64,000 nucleotides of DNA from Amorphophallus konjac (lineage: Eukaryota > Streptophyta > Magnoliopsida > Alismatales > Araceae), in contig JAHNEJ010000975.1 in NCBI GenBank assembly GCA_022559845.1, positions 1-64,000 on the forward strand. The letters are read 5' to 3'. A model generated the notes under the pieces. It saw only the letters and a program-made list of their open reading frames with translations, was not told where the DNA came from and made no database searches. A program made the position numbers and the translations under genes. Shown piece by piece: positions 53,842 to 63,775 of this stretch; position 1 is the first letter of the stretch, and the number at the start of each line of letters is the position of its first letter.

Positions 53842-55518
53842 ATGTCTGATCCTGACTTTCATTGGCCGTCCATTTCTAAAGAGGCTCGTCGTCCTAGCTC
53901 TCATTTGATTGCTCAGTTTGTATCTTATAAACATCTCAACCCGTCTTTTCGGGCTTTTGCATTCTCTCTTTCCTCGAATGCCATTCCTTCCTCCTATCAG
54001 GATGCACTTACACACCCTAAGTGGAAAGCTGCTATGGATGAAGAGATGTCTGCCTTATTGTCTCGTGGCACTTGGGAATTTGTTGATCGTCCTCCTGGTG
54101 TGGTTCCTGTAGCCTGCAAATGGGTTTTTACTCTGAAGTATCTTCCAGATGGCACTATTGATCGGTACAAGGCTCGTCTTGTTGCCAAAGGTTTCACCCA
54201 GACATATGGCATTGATTACCTTGAGACTTTCTCTCCAGTGGCGCGTATTAGTTCTGTGCGAGTTTTTTTCTCTCTGGTCGCCAATCTTGGTTGGCGAATG
54301 TTCCAGATGGATGTTAAAAATGCTTTCCTCTATGGTGACCTTCATGAGAAAGTTTACATGGAGCAACCTCCCGGGTATGTTGCTCAGGGGGAGATGACCG
54401 TATGCAGACTCCGAAAAGCGCTTTATGACCTCAAACAAAGTCCTCGAGCCTGGTTTGACAAATTTAGTCAGATAGCATCAGAGATTGGTCTTGTACGCAG
54501 TCAGGCTGACCATTCGGTATTCATCAAGAAAAGCTCTGCAGGTATTGTGATCCTTGCTGTCTATGTTGATGATATGATTCTGACAGGTAGTGATGAAAAA
54601 GGGATTACAGCTGTCAAAGAGCATCTACAGAAACAAGTTGTCACAAAAGATTTGGGACGACCACGATACTTTCTTGGTATTGAAGTTGCATATAGCAAGG
54701 ATGGAATCTCTCTTTCTCAAAGGAAATATGCACTAGATTTGCTCCAAGAAACGGGTCTGCTTGATTGCAAGCCAGTTGACACACCTATGATCACTCGGCC
54801 TGAGTTCTGGGATCAGATCGGGGAGGACTTTCCTGATGTTGGTCGCTATCGGTGACTAGTTGGCAAACTCATATATTTGACTAATACTAGACCAGATATC
54901 ACCTTTGCAGTTAGTCTAGTAAGTCAATTCATGCAAACCCCAAAACAATGTCACTGGGAGGCCGTTTTGAGAATTCTAAAGTATGTAAAAGGGGCACCCG
55001 GTAAGGGTCTAGTATATAGATATCATGGTCATGTGAGTGTGGCAGCGTTTTCTGATGCAGACTATGTTGGATCTATTTCTGACAGGAGATCTACAACAGG
55101 ATATTGCTCTTATGTTGGTGGCAATCTTGTTTCTTGGCGAAGTAAAAAGCAAAGTGTGGTAGCCCGCTCAAGTGCTGAAGCTGAGTATCGAGCTATGGCA
55201 CACACTGCTTGTGAAATGCTGTGGCTCCAATCTCTTCTTCGAGACCTTGGTTTTCCCTCTAATGAAACTATGATGATGCATTGTGACAATCAAGCTGCAA
55301 TCTATATTGCTAGTAATCTTGTCTTCCATGAACGAACCAAGCATATCGAGGTGGACTGCCATTTTGTTCGAGAAGCAGTGATGTCCAAGAAGATAGCCAC
55401 ACCTTTTACCTCATCAGCAGATCAACTGGCTGATTTGTTCACTAAGTCCCTGGGTTTCCCAAGGTTTACTACTTTATGTAACAAGCTGGGCCTCCTAGAC
55501 ATATATGCTCCAGCTTGA
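53842..55518 (+). pseudogene. copia reverse transcriptase and RNase H, one TGA
   Basis: RT begins with HPKWKAAMDEEMSAL, then YKARLVAKGFTQTYGIDYLE, MDVKNAFLYGDL and the catalytic YVDDM at about 54561. RNase H has FSDADYVGSISDRRSTTGYC, SSAEAEYRAMA and HCDNQAAIYIA with the expected Asp, Glu and Asp, and ends LFTKSLGFPRF plus a short tail at TGA 55516-55518. One in-frame TGA (54853-54855) in front of LVGKLIYLT looks like CGA changed to TGA. Otherwise it is open. Confidence 0.93.
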
Positions 55519-55525
55519 GGGGGAG

Positions 55526-55642
55526 TGTTAGAGTATGTTAGTCATATACTAGTCCTACATGATATGTTACCCTTGTACTCTCAATATAAGGAGCATTGCT
55601 CCCTCGAATAAGAAATACATCTACGAGCTCTCTCTTCTAACA
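55526..55642 (+). repeat. 3' LTR of the copia element
   Basis: 117 bp, identical to the 5' LTR by eye and followed by GTGAG. The preceding TTGAGGGGGAG is the polypurine tract. Confidence 0.96.
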
Positions 55643-55647
55643 GTGAG

Positions 55648-55730
55648 AAACCTAGTTTGTCACATCCAACGATGTAGAGTTCAGTAATAACACCCCAAGA
55701 AGGGTAGTTATGCTCCGTCAATTTCTCGAT
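55648..55730 (-). pseudogene. Old copia gag remnant, N-terminal part
   Basis: The minus strand reads KLTEHNYPSWGVITELY and CDKLGFSL, the LNG-NY-W region of copia gag. It joins in sense to DPLHPLFPTW at 50520 once the young copia element and one GTGAG copy are removed. Confidence 0.75.
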
Positions 55731-57516
55731 TTTTTTTAATGTGGATAGTACCACTGCTTATATAAAAGAGAAAAAAAATATACATGTAAGGTTTGGGGGG
55801 GGGGGGGCGCTCCCACACAACTCCCAAGTGCAAAAGACAGCAGACAACACTTCGCCTCTGGAGCAAAGAAGCAAACAAACACCTACCCGCTATGCTCAAA
55901 CCCCAACTCAGCACAAAAAGACACAAAAGACCCAATATCTATCAACAACGACCACTCAACTAGACAGCTCCCAAACAACAAAGAAATGGAAGTGAAAGCG
56001 CCCCCAAAATAAACAAAACCACCCTCCTCAACGAAGACTAAAAGAGCAAAAAAAACCCTTCCTCCACCTCAGCCAACTTTGTCCATCCTTTCCTATTGGC
56101 AGCTTTAGCCTTTGTCTTCCTAGCTATATCTGCCAGCCATCTACGTTTGATCAAGCATAAAAGGGACCTCGCGCCTTTATCCACGCCCACATCAAAAACC
56201 AATGTTATCAGAATCAAACCGATGTCTGGACCGGCCAATGAGCTGGTTTGGTTCGAACCGATTGGACCGTTCAATCGAACCGGTTTGAACCGTGACGTCA
56301 TCATAATATTGATACATAGTCCGACCCGATTCTATAGCCCAAGATAATAAGAAATAAAATATAATGATAAAAAAAATACATACATAATTATTAGTCATCA
56401 TTATGTAACTATGCAAGTAAAAAAACAGTAATAGCATGGTTCAATAAAGTAATAAATTGACCTTAAAATTTTAAATACTCCATTGGTCTTCACTCTTCAC
56501 AATTTACATCTATGCACCTTAAAATTTTAAACTTCAAATATATCTAACATGATAAATAACAACAAATCAATAATACTAAGATAATTTTGTTCACACATAA
56601 ATATCATTTTGAATATCTATATATTTTTACGTTTATTTTTTATTGATTTAAAGGGTGAATCAGGTCGGACCGGTTCACCGGTCGAACCGCGGTCGTCCGA
56701 TTCGTCCGATTTTTTAACATTAGACCGGACCAACCTTAATCAGAGCGGTTCCTGGACCGGTTGGCGGTCGGACCGGTCCGGTTCTGATAACACTGTCAAA
56801 ACACCAATCAGCTTAGCAGTCTCGCTCGCACGAGTCTCCATAGTTATCCACCTTTGCTAAAATATCTTTGACCTCCTCCTTGCTATAACTTCCATTACCC
56901 TCCCCTTGATAAGCATCCTTGACTTACTCTATCGCCGCGCACAAATCTTCCAGATCCCTAGGTAGGGGAGGCAGGGCTAACACTGCCTACTGCCCAAAAC
57001 CTTCCAGAAGCATGACATCCGCCTCCACCTCCGCCACGAGGTCCCCATCCGCAATACCAACGGTTAGGGGGTCTGATGCCGGAAGAAAAAGCAACATGCT
57101 TGTTGAAGCTGCGCCTCGATCAAGGAGAGCGAATGTAGTTCCTACAGTGCTTCCTCCCCCTCCCCACCGCCACTGTCTCCCTCCCCACCTCCATCCCCCT
57201 CGCATCCACCGCCGTCAGACCACTCTGCTTCCAACCTCTGAGGCTCATTGGCATCATCGAAAAGGCTGCTTGACAGCTCCGGAAGATCCATTGGATTCTC
57301 GGAGAAAGGGGCCGCTGAAGAGGCCGGATGAGAAATCAGGGCGGGTACAGTCTTGCGCTGCTTCTGCCTCTTCCTTGAACGAGCCTTCTGCTGGCGAGCT
57401 AGACAGCGGCTGCAACTATGCCTCGCAGTCGATGGAGAAGGGCCCATTGACGAGACTGGGAAAGGGAGACCATGGCTTTCGGAAGGACTAGCACAGCTAC
57501 GCCCTCCTCTCCTCAA
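55731..57516 (-). mobile_element. LINE-like remnant with short poly(A), minus strand
   Basis: On the minus strand an A8 run (55738-55731) follows a T/G-rich stretch (55741-56040) like a plant LINE 3' UTR, including a C13 run and CTCTTTTATATAAG. Upstream are decayed open stretches: LLCLIKRRWLADIARKTKAK (near 56130), LALPPLPRDLEDLCAAIE (near 56950), and an Arg/Lys-rich frame from 57516 (RHSCSRCLARQQKARSRK). No endonuclease or RT is visible, so it would be an ORF1-like part fused to a 3' UTR. Class is uncertain. Confidence 0.4.
56200..56795. mobile_element. Non-autonomous hAT MITE of 596 bp
   Basis: The left end CAATGTTATCAGAATC and right end GGTTCTGATAACACTG form terminal inverted repeats of the plant CAGTGTTATCA type. 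Inside both ends are many ACCGG/CCGGT words. Flanks TCAAAAAC (56192-56199) and TCAAAACA (56796-56803) fit an 8-bp hAT target duplication with one change. The AT-rich middle has no ORF. It sits within the LINE-like remnant. Confidence 0.8.
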
Positions 57517-58844
57517 CTAACCACGCCTTGAACCTTGGAGGAAGGGGCTAGCAGGGTCATAGCCGGCACCAGGCAAAAGAGAGACTTCCACTGCCCAACA
57601 CCGACACCCTCCATCAAGGCCATCCGGCTACCGACGGCTGCCTATTAGAACCCTACAGCAAAGGACAACGATGAAGCTCCCAGAGGCCTAGCCCCTGGAC
57701 CCTTAACGTCGCCTGTTGCAAGCGCTAGCAACTCGCACCCCTACCCTGAGCCAACTGACTGCGCGTCGGCCATGCCAGAGACCTCTGCCACTGAGATACC
57801 TAGAGCTGGAGACCTTGTAGCCCTAGTAGCATACATCAGAGCAGCCGTTGTCGCCACCGGGAGCACCTATGACCTCCACACGTGCTGAGGTCGCTGCTAC
57901 GCAAGGAGGGAAATTAGGTGGGGAAGAAGGTATTGGATCCTAATGACCCGATTGTTGCACCCGTAATTTGTCTTACAAAATTCCGGGATATTATCCTCGC
58001 ATTGCACGAGGTCTATGTTTGGCGTATCGCCATTTTGGGGGATATTCCTACACGGGGTCCTATGTTTGGCGTATCGCCGTCCCGTGAAATATTCCCCACT
58101 CAGGGCTTCATGGCCCACATGTTACTACAATCGGAGACCCCCTCGCAGCATACGGGGTGGAAGAGAGCCAGACTAAATCAACACGATTGTTAGGATCGCG
58201 TGGTTCCGAGAAAATCCCTAAGGGATGAAGTCTCCCTCCTTTGAACGTGTGACTACGGACAAGGGAAGCTTCTACAAGAGCAAAGGAGACACAAAAAGAG
58301 GTATACGCACCAAGAACAAAGTCCCACGCACGTGTAGCTTGTGGCACGGACAACAACGAATGTTCCCTTCGCGGCCTACGGCACGAGGAAAATGACAAAC
58401 GAACAAGGAGGAGCGCGTCTTCCCTTCTCCGACAAACGAACGAGGCTCCAAAGCCCCCAAGGCCCCTATTTATTGAAATCGGACGAGAGAGAGACCCGTC
58501 CGGGGTCGGTAGGGGTCGGTAGGACTCGTCCGGGGTCAGAGGGACCCGTACGAGGTCGCCCACCCCCGAACGGGCCCGCGCGGGGCCGCGCGCAGGCGGG
58601 CAGGTCCCCGGGGGGCCGCGCGACCCCGGGCAGGTCCCCCCGGGGGGCCGCGCGACCACGGGTGGGCCTGGGGACCTCCCACCCCGGGCCGGTTCTTCTC
58701 CGCGCGCGGGAAACCAAAAAGAAAAAGAAAAAAGGGGGAAACTAGACCTCCCCGAGGTCATTTTCACCCAGTTTAACCCGTACGGATTCAAACAACCTCC
58801 CGTTTAACCCGTACGGGTCCAAACGACCCCAGGGAGGTTCCCAC
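57517..58844. other. Unclassified block with GC-rich repeats, possible LTR fragment
   Basis: TATGTTTGGCGTATCGCC repeats at 58014 and 58061. 58480-58700 is very GC-rich with an about 34-bp repeat built on GGCAGGTCCCC and GGGGCCGCGCGACC. GTTTAACCCGTACGG repeats near 58770 and 58802. A stretch from TGTTAGG (58189) rightwards has a minus-strand TATA-like box (CAATAAATAGGGGCC near 58470), like an LTR read on the minus strand, but no terminal pair with matching target duplicates is proven. The 227-codon minus ORF is probably composition. Confidence 0.4.
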
Positions 58845-58855
58845 CAAGGATGGCA

Positions 58856-58945
58856 AACTTGGTTTCGGTCTCGATTTCGCCCGGGTCCGAAACCGAGTTG
58901 ACTCGGTTTCGGTTTCGGTTTCGGCCGAAACCGGCCGAAACCCAT
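58856..58945. repeat. Left subterminal repeats of the hAT element
   Basis: Multiple GGTTTCGG and CCGAAACC words in both orientations, including the palindrome TTTCGGCCGAAA. They probably bind transposase, as clustered subterminal motifs do in other hAT elements. Confidence 0.75.
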
Positions 58946-59216
58946 ATAAAAGGTCAAAAAAATTAAATTAATTCTAAAAAATATGATAAAAAATCATAAA
59001 AAATATTAATAATCACTTAAAATCACAAAAATCATTACACATGCATTTGACTGAATAAGTTAGTGCAATAACTTTGAAGTAGACAACTACAAAAATTGAA
59101 CTTCAAACATTGAACATGTGAAAGTTAAAGTAATATTCCATTGTACATTAATACAAGCAGTACAAAATTAGACAAAATAGATAAAATAATTGTTACAAAA
59201 ATTCATTGATTCTTAC
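58946..59216. other. AT-rich 3' UTR side of the hAT element
   Basis: Lies between the subterminal repeats and the transposase stop. No coding. Probably the 3' UTR and polyadenylation region of the minus-strand gene. Confidence 0.5.
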
Positions 59217-62200
59217 CTAATATGGATAATAATTATTAGAAGAACCTTCTCCCTCATCGTCTGGCCCTTGATGTTGATACCCATAACCATGTTGCATGTA
59301 TGGTCTATATTCACTATAACCAAACAATGAGGTAGCCAAGTCCTGCATCCCTCTTTGGATCCCTCTTGGAGTGTTTGGTTGGCTTGAGCCGAATCCAGTA
59401 TCAGCATAAGAATCTTGAGGAAGAGAAGAGGAACTGGCCGGATGGAAGTTGAATGATGGTTCATAACCCCACGACCGATAAATCGCTGCCTCCTGTTGGC
59501 CACCTCCATAACCTGATGGATGCCCATATTGACTCTGTGACTCATGTCCTCCCTCACCCTGACTGTATCCTCTGCCTGTGTCTGCGTGGAAGGAGGAAGG
59601 ACCACCACCATCCCCACCGCCAGTAGTAGCACCTGTAGCACCTGGCACATACGAAAATATATAATTTATCTCCTACCAAAACCTTTTCTGATTCGAACTG
59701 ATAATAAGAATTTAAGTTACTTTCCAAAATAAAAAATCAAAGGATCACGAAACCTGCAGTCTCCAGTCGCCTTTTGGCCTTTGGGGATGCTTTTTCCTGT
59801 GCCGGTGTGCTTTCTTCTTGCACCCTTGACATGAATCCTGTTCCCCTTGGCGTGTGCCTCAAATAAATCTGCTTTAACTGTTCAATTGCCGGGTCCTCTC
59901 GAGCAGCAATATTTGTTCTCTCAGTTTGCCCATGCACTGATGTACTTCTTCTTAAGGATGTAGGTGCCTTGCCCATTCTAGGAGTGACTGGCCTGCTATC
60001 TGAGTCGGAGTGTCTAGCTGGCTGAAAATCATGTTGCTCCTCAGTGTCCTCAACAACCCTAGACATGTGGGCATGAGTATCTCTGGCCCTCTTTGATTTT
60101 CTTCTTAATTCGGGATCCCTTTGCTCATCTTCATCTAGTATGCCCTCTGCCCATCTTCTATCATCATCATCAAAAACGGGCTCATCAACCTGCTCTCGTG
60201 TCTCCACCCAAGACTGCAACGGATTCTCATCATCAAATAAGGCATCCACATCAATTTCTGCGGCGGCATCCCCGGCGGCGCGTTTGTCTCGCAGCTGTTG
60301 TCTCAACCTCATATTCTTTATTCTCAACCTCATATTGTAGTGGCAGTACACTAATTTCTCTAACCGTTCAGCCTTTAGCCGATTGCGAACCTTTGAGTGT
60401 ATAAGGCTAAACGTGCTCCAATTTCTTTCACATTGACTTGCTGATGTTGTTTGACTGAGCACCCTAATTGCAATGAAAGCCAATGCATTGCTACCCATAT
60501 CTCGGTTGTTAACCATTATCCACCAGTCAGCTGTTCCACCAACCATAAAAAAATGCATTTTAGTTGTAAAAATATATATTCATCAGGTTAAGAAATCCAA
60601 AAAATAAAATATACCTGGGCTCACTCTTCCCACAGCGTATTGCAATTGGGAGTCAGCATATGTCTCAGTCCTCATTCTGTAATGGTTCATCTACAAACAT
60701 AAAGTAATAGATTAACATAACTACTTAAATAAATTCTATACATGTTATTGATAGTATCAAATAAAGGCGAACCTCTACTTCGGCCTCTAGTCTCTTTTCT
60801 GGATTCCTCGATAAACGACCAATGACTTTTAAAGTCCCTTGAAGCACCTCGCCATCAACATGTGCATCGGCACCGTACATAAATCGAGGGTTGAAGAAAT
60901 AACCTGCATTTGTGTATAATTAACTAAATAAAATTTATAAAATAACATAAAGGCATTACCTCAATTTCAGTACAATTAATCACTCACCAGCTGCATGCAA
61001 GTCATGGTGTAATGTGTTGTCCCATCTCTGGTCAATAATTTTCCACCATTTTGCATAATGTCTGGGAAGGGAATGCTGCAACTCCAATTTGGCACGGTCC
61101 ATGGCCTCGTATAGATAGCCCATATCATTCTTCTCATCGCCATCCACCATTCTTAGGACCTTCACGAGAGGTGTGACTACTTTCAAGTACCGTGACACCC
61201 TGTCCCAGAATTTGTTGTCGTCCACGACGTGGCAGACATCCAGATAATCCATCTGTGTATCAACATTGCCCTTGTCGATGTATTCCCGCAGGGCATTGTG
61301 GTACATGAAAGCTTTCAGCTCATTCTTGTACCTGTGCAGATAAATGAAAATTGAAGCTGCATCAACTGCTACATATCAGTAAGGATAAAGTATCAAGAAT
61401 TGAGATCAATCTTATACCTGTGCAAAGACTCCAAAGAAATAAAATTGGAAGCAAATCTGGTTGGGCCTGCACGGATGATATCTCGCCCTCCACTGGCATG
61501 CGCCCTGAACATATTTAGTATCCTAGGATGGCCATAGATATACTGTGTGACTTTTTGTGCCTTGTCAATTGTCTTCTTCACATGCTTTTCCTTCCCTATG
61601 TCTTCAAGCATCAGATCAAGACAATGTGCTGCACATGGGAGCCAATATAAATGACTGCGCTTTTGTATCAATTTCTTCCCTGCAGCCTTGTAACTGGCTT
61701 CATTATCAGTCACCACCTGCACAACATTCTCCTCTCCAATTTGTTCTACCATGCCATCCATCAAATGAAACAAATAATTTGCATTCTTTTCATAATCTGA
61801 TGCATCAACTGATTTCACAAACACTGTACCGCTGATGCAATACACCAAAAAGTTTATCATGGACTTTTTCGTGGTACCAGTCCAACCATCACACATGATG
61901 GTGCATCCTCTCTCCACCCATATATGCTTGAAGCTTTCAACCCAATCATGGAGCTCCTCAACCTCTCCCTCAAGGCCACGCCCGTATATGTCTCGACGTG
62001 AGGGGGCTTGCAAGCCAGGGCCAGCATCTGCTATGGCATCTATCATAGGTTGGAAATATTCACTTGAAGCTGCATGTGCAGGGACACCTGCATGAAAAAA
62101 CCATTTGCAAATAGATTTAAATGCATGCCCTGCAACTTCTGCTGATTTTTTGACCCCTCTCATTGCTTGCTTGATTTTAGGTTGTGTAGCTTGGGGCCTT

Positions 62201-62706
62201 CTGTGCAGATAGCTGTCCATGGGACCTGTTCCCTGCGTATGTGGGGCAGCACCAACGTCAGGACGTCGTGCAGCTGTACTCTCATAGGTCCCTGATCCCA
62301 TGGCTCCCTTCCCTTTCCTTCGAGCGGCTTGTTCACGCTCCCTTGCTTCAGTCAGCTCTGGATCAGAATCCTCAGTGCCTTCCTCATCATCATCCCTTCT
62401 AACCCTTCTGCCAGAAATCTCCTCAGCAATTTCAGCCTCATCCTCAGCCCTTTGTTGCACCCTCTCCCTTTTCCCCAGAAGGCATTGGCGCATCTCTTCT
62501 CGCACCTCTCGGGGACAGTTGTCACATTGTCTGACCTCTCCTCTTACCCCTGCCAAATGTTGTTTTCCTCTGGTAATTCCGCCATACATTTCCTTACCAC
62601 AGTAATTGCATTTCACCTTTCTTCTCTTAGCATCTATTAAAGACATGTGGGCCCACCCCGGATCCTCCTGCCCTTGCTGCTCCTGTGTTTGCTGACGTCT
62701 AGGCAT
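59217..62706 (-). CDS. hAT transposase, six exons, 1,013 aa by splice model
   Basis: Would excise and reinsert the element. Exons: 62706-61418, 61331-60988, 60903-60773, 60690-60615, 60530-59754 and 59641-59217. All introns have GT-AG ends, and the exon lengths sum to 3,042, divisible by three with no internal stop. The BED finger is at about residues 35-60 (CNYCGKEMYGGITRGKQHL). The DUF659 core has CDGWTGTTKK (first Asp) and VVTDNEASYKAAGKK (second Asp), then CAAHCLDLML. Exon 5 opens at ADWWIMVNN and carries SQCERNWSTF (Glu) plus the RNRLKAERLEKLVYCHYN dimerisation segment. A long acidic/basic tail follows. Exon 6 is Gly/Tyr/Ser/Gln-rich. Every key residue is present. Confidence 0.88.
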
Positions 62707-63359
62707 GATGCTGCATTAAGACAGTGACACACAAAAAGGTATAAGTACAATTAAAAACTTAACCCTTAATTAGCAAGTAACCCTTAATCACCCTTGCAAA
62801 AAATCAATTACCAGTATGATCCCACCCCAAAATCTTCAATGTAGTTTAATTGAGCTTCAATTTAGCCTAAGCAAACTGACTTAGACAAAAGCCCCAAATT
62901 TTATATACTAATTAACCGTTAATTATCATTTACCCCTTAATCACCTTTTGAAAAAATCAATTGGCAGCATGATCCCACCCCAAAATCTTCAATGAAGCTT
63001 AATTGAACTTCAATTTAGCCTAAACAAACCGATTTAGACAAAAGCCCCAATTTTTATGAACTAATTAACCCTTAATTAGCAATTAACCCTTAATCACCCT
63101 TCGAATTAATTAACTACCAGCATGCTCCCGCTTCAAATTAGTCAATGAAACTTAATTGCGCCCTAATTGACCCTTACTAAACCTAATTAAAGAAAAGCCC
63201 CAAATATAAACTTCTAATTAGGGTTTAATTAGAAGTGTTAAAAATCTAATCATGGTTTTAAATTAACCTACAATACAACATTTAACCTACAACAAAAAAA
63301 AATTCAACAACTCAACCAAAAAAACACAAAACATAAAAAACCCTAAATTTACCTCCACA
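62707..63359 (-). repeat. hAT 5' flank with about 153-bp tandem repeat
   Basis: Three copies begin at 62763, 62916 and 63069 with CCCTTAATTAGC or a near match. Each contains ATGATCCCACCCCAAAATC-like and AAAAGCCCCAAA words. They lie directly upstream of the transposase ATG (62706), so they form its leader or promoter. AT-rich throughout. Confidence 0.8.
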
Positions 63360-63775
63360 AAATTTACCTCCGCAGTAGCAGTCGGACGGTCGATGTGGAC
63401 TTGTGGAGTGTGGACAGCCCCCTGCCCCCTAAAGGCCTAAACAAGCACAGCAGCAGCAGCCGGCAGCGCACAGCAGCTCCACACTCCACAGGCAGGGAGG
63501 CCCGGCAGCAGCAGCAGCAACAGCCAGCAGCTTCAGCAGGCAGGGAGGCAGCAGCAGCACCGCAGCAGCTTGGTGCCTTGGTCGCAGGCCCACCTCGCAG
63601 GCAGCAGGCTCGCACGGGCCGCAGCCGGCCAGCCGCAGCCGCAGCAGGCAGGAGGCAGCAGCTGCAGCACAGCAGCAGCCGCAGCAGTGCAGCACGGCAG
63701 CAGCAGCAGAGCGGCGGCAGCAGCAGCACCCGGCAGCAGCAGCACCCGGCAGCAGCACAGCACGGCGGGGGGGAG
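63360..63775. repeat. CAG/GCAGCA-rich tract in the hAT element
   Basis: About 400 bases of imperfect CAG and GCAGC repeats. Both strands are open for over 100 codons (Gln/Ala/Ser-rich or Cys/Leu-rich) purely from repeat composition. It lies between the transposase 5' flank and the right subterminal repeats, where the minus-strand promoter may be. Confidence 0.75.

Larger units (their letters stand above)
50527..55642 (+). mobile_element. Complete Ty1-copia retrotransposon, 5,116 bp, frame-broken
   Basis: LTRs 50527-50643 and 55526-55642 are 117 bp and identical by my reading. Target duplicates GTGAG lie at 50522-50526 and 55643-55647. The primer site TGGTATCAGAGC directly follows the LTR, and the polypurine tract is GAGGGGGAG before 55526. 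Domain order gag, protease, integrase, RT, RNase H is copia. Very short LTRs and total size suggest the Ale/Retrofit group. It inserted into the older copia gag on the opposite strand. Confidence 0.96.

Noticed and set aside
58108..58791. 227-codon minus-strand ORF
   Set aside because: Driven by the GC-rich repeats; no recognisable domain, and probably LTR-like non-coding DNA.
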